Of a DNA stretch of 64,000 bases, positions 27,403 through 35,581 are shown in pieces. The number at the start of each line of letters is the position of its first letter. Position 1 is the stretch's first letter. The notes beneath the pieces are model-generated. The model saw only the letters and a list, made by a program, of their open reading frames with translations. It searched no databases and had not been told where the DNA came from. The stretch comes from an uncultured Ruminococcus sp. (lineage in GTDB: Bacteria > Bacillota > Clostridia > Oscillospirales > Ruminococcaceae). The stretch covers positions 90,184 to 154,183 of the forward strand of contig CADCFQ010000004.1 of assembly GCA_902800795.1 (NCBI GenBank), given 5' to 3'. The position numbers and the translations under genes were made by a program.

Positions 27403-28479
27403 CTACTCGACAAGTGTTCTTTCGTCGCAGTATTCGCAGATAAGCGTTGTGCCCTTGCCTGTGAAATAGTGGGGCAGGTACTGCTCCTTGTGGGTTATGC
27501 AGGCAGGGTTCGAGCAAATTGCGTGCTTGTGGGCTCTGCCCTTGACAAGGTCGATCTTGGTCTTCCCCTCCAGCACAGTGAGTATCAGCGCCATCCTTAT
27601 ATACATTCCGTATTCGGCCTGCTTGAAATACATAGCTCTCTTGTCATCGTCAACGGCTATCTCTATCTCATCAACTCTCGGCAGCGGATGCAGAACTATA
27701 AGATCATCCTTTGCTATCGACATCTTCTTTTTGTCCAGCACATAGCAGCCCTTCTGTGCCTCATATTCCTCACGGGAAGCAAAGCGCTCCTGCTGGATCC
27801 TTGTCATATAGAGCACATCGAGCTTCCCTATCGCCTTTTCAAGGTCTGCACATTCCTCATATTCAAGACCGCTGGCAGACAGCACATCCTTGATGTAGAC
27901 AGGCAGCGCCAGTTCCTTTGTTGAAATGAGCACGAACTTGTTTGCCTTGAAGCAGGACATAGCCTTTATGAGAGAATGGACCGTTCTTCCGTTTTTAAGG
28001 TCGCCGCAGAAGCCTATTGTGAGCCCCGACAGCGTGCCCTTTTCTTCCTTAAGAGTCAGAAGGTCGGTGAGGGTCTGTGTGGGGTGAAGGTGTCCGCCGT
28101 CGCCGGCATTTATCACAGGGCAGTCGGCAGTGAGAGCCGCCGCCTTGACAGAGCCAGCGGTGGGATGACGCATCACCAGGATGTCCGCATAGCCCGAAAC
28201 TATCTTTGTGGTGTCCTTGATGTTCTCGCCCTTTGCAACAGATGAGGTAGCTGGATTGTCAAAGCCTATCAGCGAGCCGCCGAGACGGAGCATAGCTGTC
28301 TGGAATGACATCTGTGTTCTTGTTGAGGGCTCATAGAAAAGCGTGCCCATTATCTTCCCGTCGCAGGCGTGAGCATAAGCCTTGGGGTCGGTGATTATCT
28401 TGTGACCCAGCGCCAGGAGCTCTTCCCACCACTCTACGGGGTAATCGTTAAGGTCGATAAGATCGGATTTCTTGTTCAT
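27403..28479 (-). CDS. pyrB: Aspartate carbamoyltransferase with PyrI-like zinc tail
   Basis: Condenses carbamoyl phosphate and aspartate to N-carbamoylaspartate in pyrimidine synthesis. The catalytic part (~300 residues) has YEPSTRTQMSFQ (carbamoyl phosphate), ENIKDTTK, RHPTAG, DGGHLHPTQTL and HPLPRVDEI. The last ~40 residues have C-x4-C-x20-C-x2-C with SNPACITHKE, closely like the zinc domain of the separate regulatory chain PyrI (C-x4-C, then C-x2-C). This looks like PyrB fused to the PyrI zinc domain, lacking the nucleotide-binding domain. 358 residues; start after AAAGGAGAG. Confidence 0.93.
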   Translation of the reverse strand: MNKKSDLIDLNDYPVEWWEELLALGHKIITDPKAYAHACDGKIMGTLFYEPSTRTQMSFQTAMLRLGGSLIGFDNPATSSVAKGENIKDTTKIVSGYADILVMRHPTAGSVKAAALTADCPVINAGDGGHLHPTQTLTDLLTLKEEKGTLSGLTIGFCGDLKNGRTVHSLIKAMSCFKANKFVLISTKELALPVYIKDVLSASGLEYEECADLEKAIGKLDVLYMTRIQQERFASREEYEAQKGCYVLDKKKMSIAKDDLIVLHPLPRVDEIEIAVDDDKRAMYFKQAEYGMYIRMALILTVLEGKTKIDLVKGRAHKHAICSNPACITHKEQYLPHYFTGKGTTLICEYCDERTLVE

Positions 28480-28510
28480 AAAACTCTCTCCTTTAATGTC
28501 AGCTTTTCTT

Positions 28511-28978
28511 TTACACCAAAGTCATTTTTTCGTATATATCGGCTATAAGGCTGTCGTTCTTCCCGGTGTCTTCTGCCCGGGAAACAACATAGACCGCATA
28601 GAACCGCTTCTTGTGTTTTATCACCGTAAGCTCGCCTGTCTGTCTTACATCCTCGGCGTCTGCTGTGTAGCTGTATGCCTTGCGAAATGCTTTTTTGCCG
28701 CAGAGCCTGCATTTCGTCTCTTCTCCCGGTTCATAGTCCCTGAGCCTTTCCCTGAAGGACGCTTCGGCTCCTCTTGCAACTCCCCCGGCATCGGCTATCG
28801 CCGAGATCAGGCTCGGCTTTGTCCAGCATACTGCCACCGCAATATGCTCCTGCGCCGAATAGAAGCCTTTCTTGTTGGCGGTGTTTTTGAACATCCTTAA
28901 AAGATGGGCGTCGGACATTTGCTCAAAACTGTCTGAAAGCTCCAGCTCCAGCTCGTTATTAACGGTGAATCCCTGCAT
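28511..28978 (-). CDS. Hypothetical protein with CxxC motif (155 aa)
   Basis: Not recognised. The N-terminal half is helical and acidic; CRLCGKKAFRKAYSYT in the second half is a possible half zinc site. No signal peptide or helices. ATG at 28978 is set by AGGGGG overlapping the stop of the DHHW gene; a GTG one codon earlier is less likely. It sits between the acetylation pair and pyrB on one strand and is probably co-transcribed with them. Confidence 0.6.
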   Translation of the reverse strand: MQGFTVNNELELELSDSFEQMSDAHLLRMFKNTANKKGFYSAQEHIAVAVCWTKPSLISAIADAGGVARGAEASFRERLRDYEPGEETKCRLCGKKAFRKAYSYTADAEDVRQTGELTVIKHKKRFYAVYVVSRAEDTGKNDSLIADIYEKMTLV

Positions 28979-28989
28979 CACTAAGCCCC

Positions 28990-30090
28990 CTATCTTAGAA
29001 TGTCAAAAGAATCGGTCTTTGAAAACTGGACGCAGTCATATAGCACCAGTATCCTGTCATAGGCATCGTAATCGACAGCGTCCGAAAGGGTCTTGCCCTC
29101 GGCTTTGAGCCTGTCGGGGTCGATAACGGTTATATGCTTATAGTGCGGCAGCAAAAACGGTATCATCGTGTTTGCATAGGTGCCCTTGATAAGCAGCAGC
29201 CTCTTGTTGGTCTGGCTGCCGGTGTCTATCTCAGCACGGGTGAAGCTGTCGCCCTTCAAAAAGACATCCTTTTTCTCGTCTGTCTTCAGCGCAGACTTGA
29301 AGTATACCGAGCGTGCCTCGATCTCTTCGTCGCCGTCATAAAGCGTTACCTTGTCCACGGTGCTGCCGTTCTTCGAGCGGAACAGGTTTATAGCATCCTG
29401 CTCGCAGTCCTTGAAGCACAGCTGCTGATAAAGCTCGCCGTAGTAGGATTCGTCCGCATATTCAAGGTCATAGTTTGAAAGGTCAAAGGGTGTGGCTCCC
29501 AGCTGTCTTATAAGATCCTCATAGGCATAGTAAGCCCCCAGCGAGGTCCAGCAGTCCGAGGTGCGGTAGTAGATGTAATCTGCTTTTGCAGAATACAGAG
29601 GATAGAAAACATCTATGGCTCCCACACCTTTTCCGAGCTTATAGTAAAGGGAGTTTATTATCTCCAGCTGGTTCGTGTTGTCGATAAAATCCGGGAGCCC
29701 CGACTGATAAACACCTGCTGCTGTGGGCGCCAGGATAAGGGAGATAGGCGCATCCGCACGCTTGGCGAAATTGTTAATAAGGCCGATGTTTGAAAAAGCC
29801 CTGCCCTTGTCATAATCGGGATACACCCTCATAAGGCGCTGGTCATCGCTGTAGATGCCGTTTATCTCGGAGCCTGTGGTGGCTCTTGTTATCATCGTGT
29901 GCAGAGATTTCCAGTTAGTATCCAGCGGGAAATAACCCTGCGCAAGGTCAGATGCTGTCTGCTTGGCGTCGGCGCCGGATGAGAATATCCGCCCCAGGTC
30001 ACCCCTGGCACGAAAAACAGTGAAGCCGCCCAGCATCACAACGATTATAAAAAATCCTGCTATGCTTATGAGATTAAGCGTTTTTTTCAT
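28990..30090 (-). CDS. DHHW-family (AlgX/AlgJ-like) exported protein
   Basis: 366 residues with one N-terminal membrane helix (about 7-27). The rest resembles the DHHW family of SGNH-like proteins that work with MBOAT acyltransferases to acetylate surface polymers: TSDCWTSLGAYYAYEDL occupies the position of the family's DHHW segment, here with Cys in place of a His, and KGDSFTRAE the usual G-D-S block. The preceding gene, 15 bases upstream, is an MBOAT protein, supporting the pairing. The polymer is unknown. Start after AGGAGGG. Confidence 0.8.
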   Translation of the reverse strand: MKKTLNLISIAGFFIIVVMLGGFTVFRARGDLGRIFSSGADAKQTASDLAQGYFPLDTNWKSLHTMITRATTGSEINGIYSDDQRLMRVYPDYDKGRAFSNIGLINNFAKRADAPISLILAPTAAGVYQSGLPDFIDNTNQLEIINSLYYKLGKGVGAIDVFYPLYSAKADYIYYRTSDCWTSLGAYYAYEDLIRQLGATPFDLSNYDLEYADESYYGELYQQLCFKDCEQDAINLFRSKNGSTVDKVTLYDGDEEIEARSVYFKSALKTDEKKDVFLKGDSFTRAEIDTGSQTNKRLLLIKGTYANTMIPFLLPHYKHITVIDPDRLKAEGKTLSDAVDYDAYDRILVLYDCVQFSKTDSFDILR

Positions 30091-30105
30091 ATCCCTGCCC
30101 TCCTG

Positions 30106-31485
30106 TCAGAACATAAAGCCCTGTGTGGGCGAAACGGCAAGGAAAGCAGTTGCCACCAGCAGGAGAACTGTCTGGCAGATAGGCTGGACTATCCTTACGA
30201 TATTTGGGTTCAGCTGATTGAGAGCGGTCTTTACGAACCTTGCAAGGCCAAAGGCCAGGATAACAAAGATGATGAACATTATGAAATAGTTCTTGACCAC
30301 ATAAACGATGTATACATCTCCCGGCAGTCCCGAGAAGCTGAACATCCTTCCGATAAAGCTAAGGGCGTCCTTGGACGAGGGGAAGATGAGCAGCGGCATG
30401 GAACCTAAGAATATCATATTCATAAATATCGCACGCACAACATGGTTTATCTTTGCAAGGAGCTTTCTTGTGATATACTCGAGAGTTATTATCAGCAGGA
30501 AGAAAAAGCCCCAGATGAAATATCTTCCGCCAAGGCCCAGCCACAGAAGGCTGGCCGATATAGCCGCAAGCATGGCCGGCAGGCAGATGCTGTCGGACTT
30601 TCTTTTAGGACAAAGCGGACGGTAGACATAGTCCCGGAACCACTCGAAAAGTGTGATGCAGTAGCGCCTGATAAGCTCGTTGAAGCCGCCGCAGGCAAAG
30701 GGCGCATTGAAGTTGTCAGGCATAGAAAAGCCTGCCATGAGCCCCAGACCCTTTGCAATATCGCAGTAGGCCTTCAAGTCAAAATAGAGCGAGCCCGAAA
30801 AGGCAGCCGCTGCTATCCAGCAGGACGCAAAGGAAAGGTTCTCGGTCTTTTCTCCCGAGATGCGGTTCCAGAGGTCCAGCAGGGGAGCCGCCACCACAAG
30901 CTTTTCGGCAAACCCGTAGACCAGCGTGCGTATGCCCTCGGCCAGCTTGTCATAAGAGATCACAGGATGGGAAAGTTCCTCTCTTATCCTGTCATATCTT
31001 ATAACCGGACCGCAGATAAAACTCGGGAAAAAGGCTATATAGCAGGCGGTCTTTATAAAGCTCCGCTCTCTCTCATATTTTCCGAAGAAAACATCTGCGC
31101 TGTAGGATATGCTGTGGAGCGCACAGAGCCCGGAGCCTGCCGAAACTATCCCTGCAAAGGGAAAGGAATGACCTGTCAGTATGCCTGCAAGATCGGCGCC
31201 GTAAAAACGTGAATAGGAGAAAACCACCACACTTGCGGCATTGAGAGCCACCGTGATACCCAGCATGGCGGCGGCCGCTTTCTTTGAGCATTTAACGCTG
31301 ACAAGAGCGCTGACCCAGCCGGTCATCATGCTTACTGCTATGGGCAGAAGTCCCCAGAGGGAGCTCCAGCACGCAACGAGCACTCCCGCCGTCAGAAAGA
31401 CGACAGGCCGATATTTCTGACCTGCCAGCGCATAAACAGCGATGAACACAGGTAGGAAAAAATACAGAAATACGATACTAACCAA
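30106..31485 (-). CDS. MBOAT-family O-acyltransferase
   Basis: Multi-helix membrane acyltransferase (459 residues, about ten helices) of the DltB/AlgI type, moving acetyl or acyl groups across the membrane. SFICGPVIRYDRI, the cytoplasmic region with NFNAPFACGGFNELIRRYCITLFEWFRDY (the MBOAT His is replaced or shifted here) and GLGGRYFIWGF are the usual landmarks. The open frame starts at 31554, but family alignments start near VSIVFLYFFLPVF; a TTG at 31485 with AAAGGATAGGG in front fits, overlapping rnmV by eight bases. Confidence 0.85.
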   Translation of the reverse strand: MVSIVFLYFFLPVFIAVYALAGQKYRPVVFLTAGVLVACWSSLWGLLPIAVSMMTGWVSALVSVKCSKKAAAAMLGITVALNAASVVVFSYSRFYGADLAGILTGHSFPFAGIVSAGSGLCALHSISYSADVFFGKYERERSFIKTACYIAFFPSFICGPVIRYDRIREELSHPVISYDKLAEGIRTLVYGFAEKLVVAAPLLDLWNRISGEKTENLSFASCWIAAAAFSGSLYFDLKAYCDIAKGLGLMAGFSMPDNFNAPFACGGFNELIRRYCITLFEWFRDYVYRPLCPKRKSDSICLPAMLAAISASLLWLGLGGRYFIWGFFFLLIITLEYITRKLLAKINHVVRAIFMNMIFLGSMPLLIFPSSKDALSFIGRMFSFSGLPGDVYIVYVVKNYFIMFIIFVILAFGLARFVKTALNQLNPNIVRIVQPICQTVLLLVATAFLAVSPTQGFMF

Positions 31486-32092
31486 GCTTATCCCTATCCT
31501 TTGTGTATTGTGATATAAATTCTTCTCTGTCATAAAGCGCACTGAGCGCATCAATAAGTGCCGGCACCGACATCACCGTCGGAAGCCCCAGCTTTTTGCA
31601 GAGAAGCTCTCTTCTTTGACGGCTGTCAGCCGCACCGCTGAGCCCCAGCTCATAAAGGTCCTGTTTTGTGACCCTGTCTCTGACGACCTCGCCCTCACGA
31701 AGGAGCCCTGCTCTTAAAAAGGTCTGTCTTATAATATCGGCGCTCATTCCCTCGACACCCAGCTTGCCCTCTTTTGAGGGGGCGGTCTTGCGTCTTTCCT
31801 TGCCGAAGATCTCGGGAACATAAAGACTCGTTATCTCGCCGTCCGGAACGATGCTCTTTATATATCCCCTTATCTTTGCGCCTGCCGTGTCGGAATCCGT
31901 AAGAATAACAATGCCGCAGGTCTTAGCATACAGGCGCAGCAGCTCCTGCTTCTGCTTGTCCTTGAACAGGCCGAAGCCGTTTGTCTCTACGATAACAGCG
32001 TCGATGACCGACGACACCTTTATCTTGTCATATTTTCCCTCGACCACGACCGCCTGTCTTATCTTCAGGCGCTCGCTCTGTCCGTTCAGCAT
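31478..32092 (-). CDS. rnmV: Ribonuclease M5
   Basis: Toprim-domain endonuclease that trims precursor 5S rRNA to its mature ends in Firmicutes. VVVEGKYDK (conserved Glu) and ILTDSDTAGAKIR (DxD) are the toprim motifs; the second half carries the DUF4093-type extension (GLSGAADSRQRRE). 204 residues. It overlaps holA by seven bases at its start and the MBOAT gene at its end. In many relatives rnmV is next to ksgA; that is not the case here. Confidence 0.9.
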   Translation of the reverse strand: MLNGQSERLKIRQAVVVEGKYDKIKVSSVIDAVIVETNGFGLFKDKQKQELLRLYAKTCGIVILTDSDTAGAKIRGYIKSIVPDGEITSLYVPEIFGKERRKTAPSKEGKLGVEGMSADIIRQTFLRAGLLREGEVVRDRVTKQDLYELGLSGAADSRQRRELLCKKLGLPTVMSVPALIDALSALYDREEFISQYTKDRDKLG

Positions 32093-33147
32093 CTTAATGC
32101 CATCGACCTTGCCAGCCCCTGTTCAAGAGTCAGCAGGTCGCCCTCTTTTCCCACCGAGCGTGTCTTCAGCGCAAGGTCCGTGTCAAAGAGTATGCGAAGG
32201 GTCTTTCTTATCCTCGCCGCCGATATCGGCGCACATTCGGAATAGGCATTCCTTATCGCAAACTCACGGTTCTTGGGATAGCGAAAATCCTTTGAAGCCG
32301 TTTGCCATTCCAGACCCGAGCTTCTTGCAAGCTTCGCACGGTAAAGGTCCGTAAGGGAGAAGCTTATTATGCCCAGTATCTCATGAGCCTTATAGTTCTG
32401 CTTGTCAAGCTCTCTCACACGCCGAAACACAAAGCCTGCGTTGCCGTTAAGGACATTTATCGCCAGCGCATAGCCGTCGGACTCTATCTTCTTTATGCAC
32501 AAGGCATCGATGTCGTCCCTTGTTACCTCTCTGCCCTCGGCATAGGCGCTCAGCTTTTCAAGCTCACGCATGACAGCCCCTGTATCGCAAAGGCAGAGCT
32601 GTGCCAGATACTCTGCGTTTCTCTTGCTTATGGTACAGCCTTTTTTTGCAAGATAAGCTGCCGCTGACCTTCCGAGGTCCTGTGGCCTTTTATATGCAAA
32701 GTCCACCACGCTTCCGTGCTTCTCGCAGAAAGTGACAAAGGCCTTGTTCTTGTCGGTGAGATACTTGTTGTTGCTCTTATAAAGGTTAGCACCAGTGGAG
32801 TAAAAGATTACCGTGGTGGCCGGGTCAAGGTCCTCCAGCGTCTTTTTTATCGCATCCGTTATGGGTTTTGAGACGCTGTCAAAGTTTATATCGTTGACCG
32901 CAACCACTACCCTGTCCGCAAACATGGGCACAGCCATGCAGGCGTCATTGAATGCGTCGATATCGAACTTGGCGCCGTCGAACTTATGATAGTTCATAAA
33001 CTGCGCTTCCTTCGGGCAGAGTGTCTTTATCAGCTTTGAAGTAAAGCTCTCCAGTGCGGCGGTGTCATGGCCGTAGAAGAAATAGAGCGAGCTTATCTCA
33101 CCGCTTTTTATCTGTTTTGCCAGCTCGGTGGCAGATACTGCTGCCAT
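32086..33147 (-). CDS. holA: DNA polymerase III delta subunit
   Basis: Clamp-loader subunit that opens the sliding clamp. 353 residues with the usual YFFYGHDTAALESF start, a RecA-like fold lacking Walker motifs, and the helical collar. Placement downstream of comEC is typical in Firmicutes. Start after AAAGGAGG. Confidence 0.92.
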   Translation of the reverse strand: MAAVSATELAKQIKSGEISSLYFFYGHDTAALESFTSKLIKTLCPKEAQFMNYHKFDGAKFDIDAFNDACMAVPMFADRVVVAVNDINFDSVSKPITDAIKKTLEDLDPATTVIFYSTGANLYKSNNKYLTDKNKAFVTFCEKHGSVVDFAYKRPQDLGRSAAAYLAKKGCTISKRNAEYLAQLCLCDTGAVMRELEKLSAYAEGREVTRDDIDALCIKKIESDGYALAINVLNGNAGFVFRRVRELDKQNYKAHEILGIISFSLTDLYRAKLARSSGLEWQTASKDFRYPKNREFAIRNAYSECAPISAARIRKTLRILFDTDLALKTRSVGKEGDLLTLEQGLARSMALRC

Positions 33148-33159
33148 GACTTACCTCCT

Positions 33160-35097
33160 TTATCCGTCCGACAGCTCCATGCTGTCAAGGTCAAGGATAA
33201 GCGCATTTTTCACCTTTGTGGTGTCAAATGTCTTACCCGAATACTCTATCGTTTTGCCGGTCAGGTCTATCTCCCTGCCGTCCGTTTCAAGCTTGTAGCC
33301 CTTTTCCAGAACTGTGACTGTCAGGTCACCCAGGACTATCTTCGTGCCCTCATCATGCTCAAAACAAAAGCTCTCGGGAACAAAGGCCAGCTCCGCCTTC
33401 ATCCTGTCGGCGGCTGCCCGGTCTCTGCGGCTTATAAAAGCGCAGCTTATACAGCGCACGCCCATCCTCTGCTCATAGCGTGACACAGCCTTGTTGAGCC
33501 TGCCGCCGCTTCCGATATCGAAGAGCACGCCGTCCTTCCCCTGATAGAGAAGGCACTGCATAGTTGTGCCGTTCGGCAGGATAAGAAGCTTTTTATCATC
33601 TCCCGGCCGGCAGAACCACACCGCCGACACCGACACCCACACAAACACTGCCCCGATAGCAGAAACCGCTATCACCTTAGCTTTCGGTCTTATAATAACG
33701 GCTGCCAGAGCGGCCGCCAGCGAAAGCAGTATCGCAGTCCTCACCGCAGGCACACCTGCCGGGATGTATGCAAGCTGCAAAGAAGCAAGCGCCTTTGCGC
33801 CGATGAAGACCAGGCGCAGCAGGACCTTTGCAAACATAAGAAAAGGAGTGCAGCTGAACGCCGCCCACCCGAAGGCGGCTGCCGCCACGCAAAAGCCCAG
33901 CGCCAGCGTACACAGCGGCACAAGTATAAGGTTAGACACCGGAGCTATCACCGATATCTCGTCAAAATACATAAGCTGTATCGGCATCGTCACGATCAGT
34001 ATCGAGAACGATGCGATAAGGCCATGCAGGATATCCCTCTTTACGCCCGCAGCTTTCACAAAGCCCATAGCAAAGGGCGCTGCCGTTACCAGAGCGAACA
34101 CAGCCGAATATGACAGCAGGAAGGATACGGAAGTCACCGCATAGGGTGAGAACGTGAGCATGACCAGCGAGCTGAAGCAAAGAGCATTGAGCCTGTCTGT
34201 TCTCCTGTGAATGAGCTCTCCCGACACCATAACGGTAAGCAGAAAGCTTGCCCTCACCACCGACGGTGAAAGGCCTGCCGCCGCCGAGAAGAACCATATT
34301 ATGCACAGCAGTATCGCCATACGCAGCTTCTTGCTTCTCACAAGCAGCGAAATGAACCCGGACAGCATAGTGAATATCAGGACAACGTGGGTCCCCGACA
34401 CACTGAAAATATGGCCTATGCCGCTTCGGTAAACGTTTCTCTCAGTGGCATCCGAAAGCCAGCTTTTGTCACCGCAGATCATTGCGGCTGCAAAAGCGCC
34501 CTCCTCGCCGCCGATGCCGCCCAGCATCTTTTTGCAAAGGCTGTCTCTCAGGTGCATCGACCATTTGAGGGGATAGTCAGGTATCTCCTTTGTTTTCTCA
34601 AAAGAGGCTGCCTCACCGCCACGGATATACATCCCCTCCGACCGATACCAGTCGGCGGATGTCCCTTTTAATGTGTCCGTTATTTTGGACACTTCAACTC
34701 TCGCTTTTATCCTGTCCCCGTAGTCAACATCGCTGTTCTCACAGGTAAAGGACAGCCTTGCAGAAACGCCTCCGCAGTCGCCGTCCACAGTGACAAGGAG
34801 CTTGTCGGAGCCTAAGTATTTAAGCTCCGTCACCTTGCCGTGAACATCTATCTCCTTGCCGTCAAGCGCCTCTGCCCTGTCGGCAAAAATAAGCCGGTAC
34901 CCCGAGAACACGGCTGCTCCGGCCAGGAAAAAGCACAGCCCTGTTATCGCCGTTTTGCGCCGGTCCTTAATAAACACCAGCGCAAAAACGAACACTGTAA
35001 GCCCTGTCCCCAGCGCCGCTGCAAGGCCAAGCCCCTTCGCAAGAAGGAACATCGCCGCAAAATATGCCGCAGAGGGGACAAGGAGCTTTCTTTTCAT
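33160..35097 (-). CDS. comEC: ComEC/Rec2-type DNA uptake channel
   Basis: Membrane protein that carries single-stranded DNA into the cell during transformation. 645 residues. Order: two N-terminal helices, an OB-fold DUF4131 domain (~60-170), and the Competence channel (~200-480) with GIGHIFSVSGTHVVLI and GLSPSVVRASF. The C-terminal metallo-beta-lactamase-like part is short, and its HxHxDH motif is absent (ISRRDRAAAD stands in its place), so nuclease activity is doubtful. ATG overlaps the end of the HIT gene (TAA-ATG), suggesting coupled translation. dprA is also in this window. Confidence 0.9.
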   Translation of the reverse strand: MKRKLLVPSAAYFAAMFLLAKGLGLAAALGTGLTVFVFALVFIKDRRKTAITGLCFFLAGAAVFSGYRLIFADRAEALDGKEIDVHGKVTELKYLGSDKLLVTVDGDCGGVSARLSFTCENSDVDYGDRIKARVEVSKITDTLKGTSADWYRSEGMYIRGGEAASFEKTKEIPDYPLKWSMHLRDSLCKKMLGGIGGEEGAFAAAMICGDKSWLSDATERNVYRSGIGHIFSVSGTHVVLIFTMLSGFISLLVRSKKLRMAILLCIIWFFSAAAGLSPSVVRASFLLTVMVSGELIHRRTDRLNALCFSSLVMLTFSPYAVTSVSFLLSYSAVFALVTAAPFAMGFVKAAGVKRDILHGLIASFSILIVTMPIQLMYFDEISVIAPVSNLILVPLCTLALGFCVAAAAFGWAAFSCTPFLMFAKVLLRLVFIGAKALASLQLAYIPAGVPAVRTAILLSLAAALAAVIIRPKAKVIAVSAIGAVFVWVSVSAVWFCRPGDDKKLLILPNGTTMQCLLYQGKDGVLFDIGSGGRLNKAVSRYEQRMGVRCISCAFISRRDRAAADRMKAELAFVPESFCFEHDEGTKIVLGDLTVTVLEKGYKLETDGREIDLTGKTIEYSGKTFDTTKVKNALILDLDSMELSDG

Positions 35098-35439
35098 TTA
35101 GCCTGCGGGCCAGCCGAACTCACGGCCTGCGAGCATATGGAAATGGATGTGGAACACACTCTGACCTGCGCTCTCGCCGCAGTTGGAAACGACACGGAAG
35201 CCGTCCTTTATGTCCATATCCTTTGCAAGCTTTGCTATCACCTCATAGATATGAGAGATAACAGCGCTGTTTGTCTCGTTTATCTCATCGAGCTTCGAGA
35301 TATGCTCCTTGGGGATAGCAAGGTAGTGAACGGGAGCTGTGGGAGCTATATCCTCGAACACATAAACTGTCTCATCCTCATAGATCTTCTTCGAGGGTAT
35401 CTCGCCCTTGATTATTTTGCAAAACAGACAATCATTCAT
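35098..35439 (-). CDS. HIT-family nucleotide hydrolase (Hint type)
   Basis: Purine-nucleotide phosphoramidase-like protein of 113 residues with the zinc-binding CLFCKI start and the histidine triad FHIHFHMLAGR near the C-terminus. Start after AAGGAGG. Directly upstream of comEC. Confidence 0.92.
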   Translation of the reverse strand: MNDCLFCKIIKGEIPSKKIYEDETVYVFEDIAPTAPVHYLAIPKEHISKLDEINETNSAVISHIYEVIAKLAKDMDIKDGFRVVSNCGESAGQSVFHIHFHMLAGREFGWPAG

Positions 35440-35581
35440 AGTGGTATTCCTCCTTGTTATTTGTTATCAGCTGATTGCAGAATTCTTATATCCTCGCAAA
35501 TACGGGTTTAACTTTAATTATGCAATTTTGCATTTTCCGCCGGGTCTTACGTTTGCCCGGATCGTTATCAAGACCAAAGCC

